Assembly (NCBI RefSeq): GCF_000495795.1
Contig: NZ_AWGD01000040.1
Coordinates: 1-64,000, forward strand
Direction of reading: 5' to 3'
DNA: 64,000 nt
Source: Asticcacaulis sp. AC460
GTDB taxonomy: Bacteria > Pseudomonadota > Alphaproteobacteria > Caulobacterales > Caulobacteraceae
Numbering within the stretch: the first letter of the stretch is position 1; every line of letters begins with the position of its first letter. Shown piece after piece: positions 54,391 through 62,037 of the stretch. The translations under genes and the position numbers were made by a program. The notes beneath the pieces were generated by a model, which was given only the letters and a program-made list of their open reading frames with translations, was not told the DNA's origin and made no database searches.

Positions 54391-55053
54391 ATGTCAGCCC
54401 TGCTCAGCAACCGCCGCACGCTTCTGCTCTCCACCCTGGCCGGGGCGGCGATCGCTCCGCTGGCCGGCACAGCTCAGGCCCTCAGCCCCGAAGTCGTCCC
54501 GCCGGTGACCGCCTGGATGTCATGGCAGGGCGGCGTCGATCTGGTGGCGGTGACCGACGCATCGCTCACCCAGCCGAATGTCATTCTCCACGTGGCGCGC
54601 ATGGTTCAAACGCCCATCGGTTCGTCGGCATCCGGGATGGTCTTCTATCAGCCCAATCCGGCTGAGCCGCCCGTCGTCATGGGTTTCGTTTCAGGCGACC
54701 CGAAGGTCGGGGCCTATTTCGGGCCAAAGGTTTTCAAGGGCACGCCTTTTGAAACGGCACCGGTTTTGAAGGCCAGGATCGTCATCGATGAAACCGGGGC
54801 GCCAGGTACGGTACGTTCCAAAATCACTGTCGGCAAGCATGTCTTCGAAGTTACCCTGGCCGGACTGACGCCTCTGGCTCAGATCAATCGCCCGGTCGGC
54901 GCTTTGCCCTTCACCCAGCAGGGCCTGGAGGCTGCCGCCACCGACGTCACATTGAAGGTGAATGGAAAGCCCGTCACCGTCATCGTCCCACCAGTCGGCA
55001 TGTCGGGCGGTCCCGCCGCGGTCTGGTCGCCGGCCGGTCACTACGCGCGATAG
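54391..55053 (+). CDS. Exported protein of unknown function
   Basis: 220 residues from ATG 54391, six bases after GAGGAA; ATG 54367 is an alternative. The signal 'LLSNRRTLLLSTLAGAAIAP' has a twin-arginine-like pair. The mature part is beta-rich ('VPPVTAWMSWQGGVDLVAVT', 'FVSGDPKVGAYFGPKVFKG') with no cysteine motifs and no recognised family. It ends with a Pro/Gly-rich tail. Same direction as and 7 bp before the next gene. Confidence 0.75.
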   Translation: MSALLSNRRTLLLSTLAGAAIAPLAGTAQALSPEVVPPVTAWMSWQGGVDLVAVTDASLTQPNVILHVARMVQTPIGSSASGMVFYQPNPAEPPVVMGFVSGDPKVGAYFGPKVFKGTPFETAPVLKARIVIDETGAPGTVRSKITVGKHVFEVTLAGLTPLAQINRPVGALPFTQQGLEAAATDVTLKVNGKPVTVIVPPVGMSGGPAAVWSPAGHYAR

Positions 55054-55060
55054 AGGGCAC

Positions 55061-56098
55061 ATGCTTTACCTCGCCGCCCGCCGCCTTTTTCGTCTGCCGT
55101 TGCTTGTCCTGGCCGGCCTGTTGACTTTGGTGCTCTTTGTGCCAGCGGCTCAGGCAAAGCCGGGTGCTCGCGATCTTCAAGACATTGCCATCAAGGCACT
55201 CAATGATGAATCGCTCTACTGGGCGGAAGCGGACAAGCTTACGGCCAAACGCAAGCTGAAGGAGGCCTGCGTCTGGTACAGCCGCACCAACAGATCCATG
55301 ATGATTGCTGACTACGCGATCAGCGAGTATTTGCTGCTGCCCGACGTCCCTGGAAAGCCGGTCTTCCAAGACGGCCTCAACAATTTGCGCGGGCGGCGCC
55401 CAGACCTGCAGGGCCGTCTCACGGCGGCCTGTGGCAACACGGCCCGGGGCATGGCCTATAATGCGATGCTATCCGAAGACAAGGCCTTCAACGGTAACAA
55501 ACTGGCGGCATTGCCCGGTGAGCGCGCTACCTTCACGTCCGACGCCTGGCAGGCCGATTTCAAAATCCGCGATGCCAGCGGCTATGCCCAAAGCCAGGGC
55601 TATATCGTGGCGTGTGAGCAATATGGCGAGGCCGCCAAGGCGTACGACGCATTGATCGCGAATGTCATGGCCTATGGTGCGCAGCATCCTGAATTCGACC
55701 CGATCATCGTCGCAGCTTTTGCGCACGAGATGGCTCAGGAACGGGCTATCGCGGTCAAGGGAGCTCAGGACGTCTGCGGTCGCGACGGTTTCGGCGAGCA
55801 GATTACCGTGGCGATGAAAAGCATTCAGGAAGATGTCGAAGAGGGTGAAGCGGCCTTAAGAGAAGGGGACAGGTTGCTCAATGCCGGCGAACGCGAAAAA
55901 GCCTGCGGCGTTTTTGTCGGAACCAGACCCCTGGTGAATCGTATGCTCGACAATGTGATCTATTGGAATGAGCGGATTCCCGGCCACGAAAGCCATCCGC
56001 AATACCACGGGTTTGTCGCCTTGTCGGCACGTGCCGAGGCGTTGACGGACGCACTGCTTCCCCGGTTGACCGGACTTTGCAAACGCAGCGACAGTTGA
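55061..56098 (+). CDS. Exported protein of unknown function with three ACxxY/F helical units
   Basis: 345 residues from ATG 55061 with a long hydrophobic signal ('LFRLPLLVLAGLLTLVLFVP'). Three related helical units are visible: 'EADKLTAKRKLKEACVWYSR', 'GYAQSQGYIVACEQYGEAAK' and 'EGDRLLNAGEREKACGVFVG', each with A-C-x-x-aromatic. They resemble units in the protein at 53558. No known family recognised. Probably periplasmic. Last gene of the exported cluster. Confidence 0.78.
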   Translation: MLYLAARRLFRLPLLVLAGLLTLVLFVPAAQAKPGARDLQDIAIKALNDESLYWAEADKLTAKRKLKEACVWYSRTNRSMMIADYAISEYLLLPDVPGKPVFQDGLNNLRGRRPDLQGRLTAACGNTARGMAYNAMLSEDKAFNGNKLAALPGERATFTSDAWQADFKIRDASGYAQSQGYIVACEQYGEAAKAYDALIANVMAYGAQHPEFDPIIVAAFAHEMAQERAIAVKGAQDVCGRDGFGEQITVAMKSIQEDVEEGEAALREGDRLLNAGEREKACGVFVGTRPLVNRMLDNVIYWNERIPGHESHPQYHGFVALSARAEALTDALLPRLTGLCKRSDS

Positions 56099-56386
56099 AC
56101 TCTGCTGCCAACGGAGGATGGCATGTCGCTGTAGAGGCGATCCGCGCTGATTGTCTTTGAGACAAACCCGCAATATGCTTTTTATCAAGGTTTACCGTCT
56201 GAATCCTGTCGATCTGCTCGACACCTGTCCGTAACGCCGGCTCCAAAAATGAAAAGGCCACAGTCTTATGAACGACACCCAGGGCTACCATGTCGGATAG
56301 TCTTTTCGTTCCGGTTTCGACATTCGATGCCGGACCGATCTCCTCGGGTGAGTTTGCCAGCCTGTGCCCGGCCAGCGCGAACTGCC

Positions 56387-56908
56387 TCAGCCTGGCGATC
56401 GCCGCAGGATAAATTCGTCGTCCAGGGTTTCGCCGACCGGGAACTTGTATTCGCCGACCCGCTGGAAGCCATGGGCGGCATAGAAGGCCTGGGCGCGGTG
56501 GTTGCCGCTCCATACGCCCAGCCATTGCGGCGCATCGCCATAGGTGGCGGCCATCCAGTCCAGCGCGGTTTCCAGAAGGCGCTTGCCCAGGCCCTGGCCC
56601 TGGTGCGAGGCGCGGACATAGATGCGCTTCAGTTCGCCATGGCGTGCGCGGTCGGCCTCGGCATGGGGCAGGGTCACCGGGCCGCAATGCAGGTAGCCGG
56701 CTGTTCGGCCCTGCGCATCGACGGCCATGCGCCAGAACTGGGCCGTATCGCCGGTTTCCGCCAACAAGGACGCCGGATTGTAGGATTGCGTCAGAAAGGT
56801 CTCCAGGTCGCGCGGCGAATAGAGATGGCCGAAGGTTTCATCGAAACAGTCGGCGGCCAGGGCCGACAGGGCGGCAATGTGGGCGGGGGCGACGGGAATA
56901 AGCTGCAT
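56387..56908 (-). CDS. GNAT-family N-acetyltransferase
   Basis: 173 residues. The acetyl-CoA binding motif is 'LKRIYVRASHQGQGLGKRLL', followed by the family C-terminal strand and helix ('WLGVWSGNHRAQAFYAAHGF'). Cytoplasmic; the acceptor substrate is unknown. The gene is alone: the 288 bp to its left (56099-56386) show no gene and it is divergent from the exported protein at 57015. Confidence 0.9.
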   Translation of the reverse strand: MQLIPVAPAHIAALSALAADCFDETFGHLYSPRDLETFLTQSYNPASLLAETGDTAQFWRMAVDAQGRTAGYLHCGPVTLPHAEADRARHGELKRIYVRASHQGQGLGKRLLETALDWMAATYGDAPQWLGVWSGNHRAQAFYAAHGFQRVGEYKFPVGETLDDEFILRRSPG

Positions 56909-57014
56909 GCCGGGCTAAATACCGTCTGCAAAGCGCCCCGTCCATGCCTCAGATGGCTTTTCAAAGGCAGGGCGATCCTGTAGGCTTGCCGCGAACTTTA
57001 CCTGGGGGTTTCCT

Positions 57015-58031
57015 GTGCACTTCAAGCGATTTATCGCGTCAGCGGCCGTGTCCGCCGCGCTCGTCAGCCTGCCGGTTATGGCCAATGCCGCCGAACCGTA
57101 CGTGATCAAACCGTCGTTCCCGGACAATTTCAAGATGAAGATCACCGTGGTATCGGACGACGTCGAAGATACTATGGGCGAGGTCAAGAAGACCCACCTC
57201 GACATGGGCGCTTCGGCCGAGCTCAACCGCAGCGGCGACGGGTACAAGGGCACCTACCGTATCGAGACCTTCGACATGAAGATCGTCGGGGCCGACGGCA
57301 AGTCGCAGATTTCGGCGATGGAAACGGCGATGGCGTCCAGCCTGATCAAGTCGATCGGTGTCGCCAAGGTGACCATGAACAGCAACCTGGAGCCGGTGTC
57401 GGTCGATAATATCGAGGACATCAAGGCGTCGATGAAATCGCTCCTCACCGCCGGTTCGGACGGTGACGAGGGGACGCTGCTCTACAATATGCTGATCGCC
57501 AACCAGACGCCGGAAACGGCCGCCAACCTGATCCGGCAGAGCAACAAGGCGGTCAGCTTCTACAATATTCCCCTGACCCTGGGGCAGCCCGTCGAGCTGC
57601 CGCCGGCGACGCTGGACTTCCTGGGTTCCACCCTGAAGACGCGCACGACCATGACGCTCAAAAGCTGGGAAGCGGGCAAGACGGCGCGCCTGAGCTACGT
57701 CATGAACCCGACCGAGGAAGATCTCAACGCCTTTATGTCGGTGATGATGAAGGGGATGGCGTCGCAGCTCAGCCAGGGTGAAGAGGCTGAGAATGTCGAA
57801 ATCATGAACCGCATCGCCGACAACATGACCATGACTATGGTCGAGGATTGCGAGATTGACGTCGATCTGGTCAATCCGATCAACTACACCTCGACCTGCG
57901 ACACCGACATCGTCATGTCGATCGACCTGCTGAAGATCATGCAGGTGGAGTCCCCCCCGGAAGGCACACCTGCGGTGATGTCGTTCAAGCAGAGTTCGCA
58001 TAAGGTCAGCGACACGCGCGTCGTGCCCTGA
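57015..58031 (+). CDS. Exported protein of unknown function
   Basis: 338 residues from GTG 57015 after CTGGGGG. Signal peptide ends 'VMANAA-EPYV'. The mature protein is beta-rich and Met-rich ('MASSLIKSIGVAKVTMNSNL', 'LNAFMSVMMKGMASQLSQGE'), with two cysteines near the C-terminus ('EDCEIDVDL', 'TSTCDTDIVMS') that may form a disulfide. No family recognised. Converges with the SRPBCC gene. Confidence 0.8.
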   Translation: MHFKRFIASAAVSAALVSLPVMANAAEPYVIKPSFPDNFKMKITVVSDDVEDTMGEVKKTHLDMGASAELNRSGDGYKGTYRIETFDMKIVGADGKSQISAMETAMASSLIKSIGVAKVTMNSNLEPVSVDNIEDIKASMKSLLTAGSDGDEGTLLYNMLIANQTPETAANLIRQSNKAVSFYNIPLTLGQPVELPPATLDFLGSTLKTRTTMTLKSWEAGKTARLSYVMNPTEEDLNAFMSVMMKGMASQLSQGEEAENVEIMNRIADNMTMTMVEDCEIDVDLVNPINYTSTCDTDIVMSIDLLKIMQVESPPEGTPAVMSFKQSSHKVSDTRVVP

Positions 58032-58043
58032 CCTTGCTGCGGG

Positions 58044-58454
58044 TTATTCCGGCCGGTCGAGAACGGCCTGGAGCTGATCGAAGAAGCGCTGCCAGCCCAT
58101 GCGGGCGCCGCCATAGGCCTGCTTCTGGTCGGCCTTGAAGCCGGCCTGTTCCATGCGCAGGTGGGTGCCTTCGGCCGATGGCGTCAGGGTCCAGGTGACC
58201 GTGCTTTCCAGGCCGTAGGCGTCCCAGGTGTAGGCCAGGACGCGGTTGGGCTCGACTTCCAGAACGCGGCAATCGACGGCGCCCCAGTCGGCGGTGAAGC
58301 GGAAGCTGTGGTCGACCTTGGGCTGGAAGTCGCTTTTCATCAGCCATTCCTGGATCAGGTGCGGCTGGGTGAGGGCGCGCCAGATCTTGTCGGGTGCAAA
58401 GGCGAGGTCGCGTTCGACGACGACGGAACGGGTTTCGGTCGCGGTATCGGTCAT
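58044..58454 (-). CDS. SRPBCC (AHSA1/START-like) domain protein
   Basis: 136 residues from ATG 58454. A helix-grip fold ('VVVERDLAFAPDKIWRALTQ', 'EWLMKSDFQPKVDHSFRFT', 'STVTWTLTPSAEGTHLRMEQ') of the AHSA1-like group that often follows ArsR regulators. Probably binds a small hydrophobic ligand in the cytoplasm. Third gene of a leftward operon, separated from DUF1801 by a repeat element. Confidence 0.88.
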   Translation of the reverse strand: MTDTATETRSVVVERDLAFAPDKIWRALTQPHLIQEWLMKSDFQPKVDHSFRFTADWGAVDCRVLEVEPNRVLAYTWDAYGLESTVTWTLTPSAEGTHLRMEQAGFKADQKQAYGGARMGWQRFFDQLQAVLDRPE

Positions 58455-58474
58455 GGCATGATCCTTTATCTGAC

Positions 58475-58524
58475 GCCTCATGTTTATCCAAAAAGTGGCG
58501 TCCACTTTTTGGCATGAGGCTCTA
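58475..58524. repeat. TAGAGC-type repeat element within the ArsR operon
   Basis: GCCTCATG (58475-58482) pairs with CATGAGGC (58513-58520), and CCAAAAAGTGG (58488-58498) with CCACTTTTTGG (58502-58512). The following CTCTA carries the TAG stop of the DUF1801 gene (58522-58524), the same arrangement as the elements at 36748 and 42962. Confidence 0.75.
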
Positions 58525-58938
58525 AAATCGTTCGCCGGGCAGCCGGCTGGCCTGTTGCACCCAATCGCTGAATTGAGCTTCGTCGAAGGGTTTGTCTTCG
58601 TAGATGTCGAGATAGCGAACGGTCTTCTGTTTGGAGGTGCCAGGCGGTACGGGCTCCAGCGATGTGCCGTCGGGAAAGGAAACCTTCACGTACTTGGTCA
58701 GGCAGTGAAAGCCCAGGAACCATGTGCGCTCGTCGATGCCGTAGAAGGGCGTGTTCCATTTGACGGCCTTATGGACGCCGGGAACCGCCTGCACGATCAG
58801 GGCGTCGAGCTTTTCGCCGATCGCGCGTTTCCAGCCCGGCATGGCGGCGATGTAGGCCTGGACCGGCGCATCGCCGTAACCCTTGGCGATCTGCGGATTG
58901 CCGCCGGAGAGCAGGACAGGGTCTTTGGGCTCGGTCAT
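58522..58938 (-). CDS. DUF1801 domain protein
   Basis: 138 residues with the DUF1801/YdhG-like core ('KLDALIVQAVPGVHKAVKWN', 'PFYGIDERTWFLGFHCLTKY', 'VRYLDIYEDKPFDEAQFSDW'). Cytoplasmic, biochemical role unknown. ATG 58938 overlaps the ArsR stop as ATGA. Its TAG stop is supplied by a repeat element. Confidence 0.88.
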   Translation of the reverse strand: MTEPKDPVLLSGGNPQIAKGYGDAPVQAYIAAMPGWKRAIGEKLDALIVQAVPGVHKAVKWNTPFYGIDERTWFLGFHCLTKYVKVSFPDGTSLEPVPPGTSKQKTVRYLDIYEDKPFDEAQFSDWVQQASRLPGERF

Positions 58939-59261
58939 TGGTCCATCCTTTTCAGCAGGTCTTCCAGGTCGTCGAAGCGGTTCTCCCAGAAACCGGCCAT
59001 GTCGCGGGTCCAGTCGACCAGCGGGGTCAGGGCCTGTTTCTGCGCGCTGTAATGGGTGTGGCGGCCTTCCGGGCGGTCGCGCACCAGCCCGGCCTGTTTC
59101 AGCATCGCCAGGTGACGCGACACCACGGGCTGCGACACACCCGCATGTTCGGTCAGTACGCCGACCGTCGTCTCACCGTCGCGGCACAGGCGCTCGAAAA
59201 TGGCGCGCCGCGTCGGATCGGCCAGGGTGCGGAAAAGAAGGTCGTGGGTGTCCGGCGTCAT
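58935..59261 (-). CDS. ArsR-family transcriptional regulator
   Basis: 108 residues forming one winged helix ('LFRTLADPTRRAIFERLCRD', 'HAGVSQPVVSRHLAMLKQAG', 'RPEGRHTHYSAQ'). No metal-binding cysteines are present, so it belongs to the non-metal subgroup commonly paired with SRPBCC proteins. First gene of the ArsR-DUF1801-SRPBCC operon, with a 16-bp palindrome 32 bp upstream that is likely its own operator. Confidence 0.92.
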   Translation of the reverse strand: MTPDTHDLLFRTLADPTRRAIFERLCRDGETTVGVLTEHAGVSQPVVSRHLAMLKQAGLVRDRPEGRHTHYSAQKQALTPLVDWTRDMAGFWENRFDDLEDLLKRMDQ

Positions 59262-59292
59262 AACTCATGCCTGGTTGGCTATGAATTATCGT

Positions 59293-59308
59293 ATAGCTGA
59301 ACAGCTAT
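59293..59308. promoter_or_regulatory. Palindromic operator upstream of arsR-type gene
   Basis: ATAGCTGAACAGCTAT has perfect 7-bp arms around AA and overlaps the expected promoter. Confidence 0.6.
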
Positions 59309-59324
59309 GAGTTTGTCAAACAAA

Positions 59325-59348
59325 AAGGGCGCCGTTTCCGGCGCCCTT
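59325..59348 (-). terminator. Intrinsic terminator of the galactonate operon
   Basis: AAGGGCGCCG pairs with CGGCGCCCTT around TTTC; on the minus strand the stem is followed by TTTTT. It lies 7 bp beyond the aldolase stop. Confidence 0.85.
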
Positions 59349-59354
59349 GCAGTC

Positions 59355-59999
59355 TCAGGCTTTGAGCGTCGCCCAGGCGTCGGTGAAGGCCTTGGCCTTG
59401 GCGTAGACGATGTCGGGCGTGTCGCCGGGCTTATAGACCGACGAACCGATGCCGAAACCGGCGGCGCCGGCATCCATGTACTCTTTCATATTGCCGGGTT
59501 CGACCCCGCCGACCGGGAAGACCGGCATGGCCTTGGGCAAGACGGCTTTCAGCGCCTTCAGCCCCTTGGTGCCGGCCAGTTCCGCGGGGAACAGCTTCAG
59601 CGCATCGGCGCCGGCGTCGGCCGCCGAAAAGGCTTCGGTGGCGGTAAAGAAGGCCGGGAAGGAGATCAGGCCAAGCGCCTTGGCGCGGCGGATGACGTCG
59701 GGGTTGGCGTTGGGCGAGATGCAGATCTGGCCGCCGACGCCAGCCAGTGTGTCGACATCCTCGACCTTCAGCACGGTGCCGGCGCCGACGATGGCGCGGT
59801 CGCCGAAGGCTTCGGCGAGCAAGCGGATCGACTCGAACGGATCGGGCGAGTTCAGCGGCACTTCCAGCACCTTGAAGCCGGCCTCGATCAGCTTTTCGCC
59901 GACAGCGACGGCTTCGGCGGGTTTCAGGCCGCGCAGGATAGCGACCAGGGGCAGGGTGGCCAGGGCGTCCTGCCAGCGGGCGGAGAGTTCAGGGGTCAT
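59355..59999 (-). CDS. dgoA: 2-Dehydro-3-deoxy-6-phosphogalactonate aldolase
   Basis: 214 residues from ATG 59999, overlapping the kinase stop as ATGA. KDPG/KDPGal aldolase barrel: 'LVAILRGLKPAEAVAVGEKL', 'FKVLEVPLNSPDP' (active-site Glu), 'GAGTVLKVEDVD', 'CISPNANPDVIRRA', the Schiff-base Lys in 'ADALKLFPAE', and 'FPVGGVEPGNMKEYMDAGA'. It cleaves KDPGal to pyruvate and glyceraldehyde-3-phosphate. The pairing with a KDGal kinase favours KDPGal over KDPG. Confidence 0.92.
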   Translation of the reverse strand: MTPELSARWQDALATLPLVAILRGLKPAEAVAVGEKLIEAGFKVLEVPLNSPDPFESIRLLAEAFGDRAIVGAGTVLKVEDVDTLAGVGGQICISPNANPDVIRRAKALGLISFPAFFTATEAFSAADAGADALKLFPAELAGTKGLKALKAVLPKAMPVFPVGGVEPGNMKEYMDAGAAGFGIGSSVYKPGDTPDIVYAKAKAFTDAWATLKA

Positions 60000-60907
60000 A
60001 TCAGGCGTCCGGCTTGAGCAATGGCCCACAGGCCGGCGGCGGCGGCTTCGTCGCCGTGAACGCGGGTGACGTCGGTGAAGCCTGTGTGTTTCAGGGCGCG
60101 CTCATACAGGCCGATCAGGCTGCCGTCGCCGATCAGGGTGACGGGGCGGACGCCATGGCGCAGGCTTTCGGCGCGGATTTCCGAACCGATCAGCAGGCCC
60201 GACAGGTAGGAGGACAGGCTTTCCGGCTTGATGTGCCCGAACAGGCCCTCGGTGCGGACCGAGAAGACCAGCGACAGGAAGGACTTGTCGTTCAGGGCGC
60301 GGTCGACGCCCAACTTGAAGGCGTCATCGTCGTCGACATCGTCCTCCATCAGGTCACCCAGGATGGAGTGGCGCTTCAGCACCTGGAACATTTCGCCGGT
60401 CATGTAGGACGAGAAGCCGGTGATCCGGCCAGCTTCGGCCGAAGCCCACTTGCAGTGGGTACCGGGCAGGACGAACACGCCTTCGCCCGTCTTGGCCGCG
60501 ACGCCGAAAATCTGGGTTTCCTCGCCGCGCATGACATTGATCAGGCCGGGATGATCGGCATCGCCCGACAGGCCGGGGACGATCTTGACGCGCAGCTTGT
60601 CGGCAGGCGCGTCGACCAGGCCGGCGACGACATCGTCGAGACCGGCGGGGCAGGCGACATAGGGCGCTTCCTGCCAGCCCTGGCGCGAACCGACCATGCC
60701 CGAGAGCAGGATCGGCAGGTCCGGGCGGGCGAAGTCTTCCTTCATGACCGAGGTCAAGGCTTGCTCGAACGACAGGACGCCCAGGTTCTTCAGGCCGATA
60801 TTGGCGGTGTGGCGGGCGATGACCTCGCCGTCAGCCGAGAACAGGAACAGGCGGAAATTGGTGGTGCCCCAATCGGCGGCAAGCAGGGCGGGCGGTTCGG
60901 CGGACAT
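59996..60907 (-). CDS. dgoK: 2-Dehydro-3-deoxygalactonokinase
   Basis: 303 residues, the usual length of DgoK. N-terminal actin-like ATPase motif 'AADWGTTNFRLFLFSADGEV', then 'LSGMVGSRQGWQEAPYV', 'VMRGEETQIFGV', 'VLPGTHCKWA' and 'FSSYMTGEMFQVLKRHSIL'. It phosphorylates 2-keto-3-deoxygalactonate in the cytoplasm. Coupled to the aldolase by a 4-bp overlap; the lactonase gene ends 32 bp upstream. Confidence 0.93.
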   Translation of the reverse strand: MSAEPPALLAADWGTTNFRLFLFSADGEVIARHTANIGLKNLGVLSFEQALTSVMKEDFARPDLPILLSGMVGSRQGWQEAPYVACPAGLDDVVAGLVDAPADKLRVKIVPGLSGDADHPGLINVMRGEETQIFGVAAKTGEGVFVLPGTHCKWASAEAGRITGFSSYMTGEMFQVLKRHSILGDLMEDDVDDDDAFKLGVDRALNDKSFLSLVFSVRTEGLFGHIKPESLSSYLSGLLIGSEIRAESLRHGVRPVTLIGDGSLIGLYERALKHTGFTDVTRVHGDEAAAAGLWAIAQAGRLI

Positions 60908-60939
60908 GATATGAATCTCTTTTAAGTGACGGGCCGGGT

Positions 60940-61806
60940 TTAGCCTTTGAACTTCTGCGGTTCAAGGCCGGTATGGCCGCGCAGAAGGTCACTTGGGATT
61001 TCGAAGAGTGTCCCGGCTTCACGGTCGTCGGGCAGGTCGATGGCCGCCGAGGTCACGAACATCCGGTTCAGGTCGTTGCCGGCAAAGGTCATGGAGGTGA
61101 TCTGTTTGGCCGGCAGGTCGATATGGAAGTCTTCGGTGGCGTCCATCTTGAAGCGGGTAATGCGTCCGGCCCCCCAATGGGCGACCCACAGGCCATTCTG
61201 GGCGTCCACCGTCATGCCGTCGGGATAGCCCCAGTCTTCGGGGAACTGCAGCCAAGGACGCTTGTTGATGGGCTCGCCGTCGTCGTCGATGTCGAACAGG
61301 AAGATCTGGCGCAGGTCGGTGTCGGTGTGGAAGACCTGGCGGTGGTCGGCGGTGAAGGCCGGGCCGTTGGGAATGGTGTAGGGGCCGTCGACATGGCTGA
61401 CGGTCTTGTCGGTGTTGAGGCGGTGCCAGTTGCCGGTGGTCCGGGTGATCGGCTTATGCATCGAGCCGGCCCAGATGCGGCCGCGGTCGTCGGCCTTGGC
61501 GTCGTTGAGGCGGTTTTCCGGCTCGTCCGGGTAGGGATTGGCGATATGGCGGACGATGAACGGGTCCAGCGACAGTTCGGCGAACCCGGTCATCAGGCCG
61601 GCGATAAAGCCGCCTTTTTCGCGTTCGATCACCCAGCAGATCGGGCAGTCGAAGCTCCAGGTCTTTTCGCGGCCATCGAGGAAGTACGCGTTCAGCTTAT
61701 GCGACAGGATATCGACCCAGTAGATGCACTGGTCGCGGCGGGACCATAGCGGCCCTTCGCCCAAAAGCGCACCCGGTTGCGTACGGCGGATTATGTCCTG
61801 AGTCAT
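60940..61806 (-). CDS. SMP-30/gluconolactonase-family sugar lactonase
   Basis: 288 residues. A six-bladed propeller with the family's metal residues in 'LGEGPLWSRRDQCIYWVDI' (Glu), 'ENRLNDAKADDRGRIWAGSM' (Asn) and 'YPDGMTVDAQNGLWVAHWG' (Asp). No signal peptide, so cytoplasmic. It opens an aldonolactone; from its neighbours, galactonolactone is the likely substrate, although related enzymes act on xylono- or arabinolactone. A 202-bp repeat separates it from the dehydratase. Confidence 0.9.
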   Translation of the reverse strand: MTQDIIRRTQPGALLGEGPLWSRRDQCIYWVDILSHKLNAYFLDGREKTWSFDCPICWVIEREKGGFIAGLMTGFAELSLDPFIVRHIANPYPDEPENRLNDAKADDRGRIWAGSMHKPITRTTGNWHRLNTDKTVSHVDGPYTIPNGPAFTADHRQVFHTDTDLRQIFLFDIDDDGEPINKRPWLQFPEDWGYPDGMTVDAQNGLWVAHWGAGRITRFKMDATEDFHIDLPAKQITSMTFAGNDLNRMFVTSAAIDLPDDREAGTLFEIPSDLLRGHTGLEPQKFKG

Positions 61807-61829
61807 AGTGTTCCCTGTATTCTGTTAGA

Positions 61830-62031
61830 AAGTCGCCCCACCACCGCACCTCACTCACTCCGCCTTCGGCTGCGTTTCGTTCGAGCGGTCCCCCTCCCCA
61901 CACGTGGGGAGGTATCAGATAAAGAGCGAACTTCCTTTTTCTGATACCTCCCCGCGCTCTTCGCGTGGGGAGGGGCACCATAAGCGAAACGAAGCAAAGC
62001 GAAGTGCAGCGAAATGGTGGTGGGGCGACTT
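61830..62031. repeat. 202-bp miniature inverted-repeat element
   Basis: The ends AAGTCGCCCCACCACC (61830-61845) and GGTGGTGGGGCGACTT (62016-62031) are perfect 16-bp inverted repeats. Inside, a second inverted pair is built of CCCTCCCCACACGTGGGGAGG and a copy ending GTGGGGAGGGG, with TATCAGA/TCTGATA arms. There is no coding capacity and no clear target duplication. It lies inside the galactonate operon, right after the dehydratase stop. Confidence 0.8.
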
Positions 62032-62037
62032 ACTTTC

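Noticed and set aside
56099-56386. Possible small gene between the exported cluster and the GNAT gene
   Set aside because: Frames here are extensions or shadows of neighbours and lack a ribosome site; nothing else was seen.
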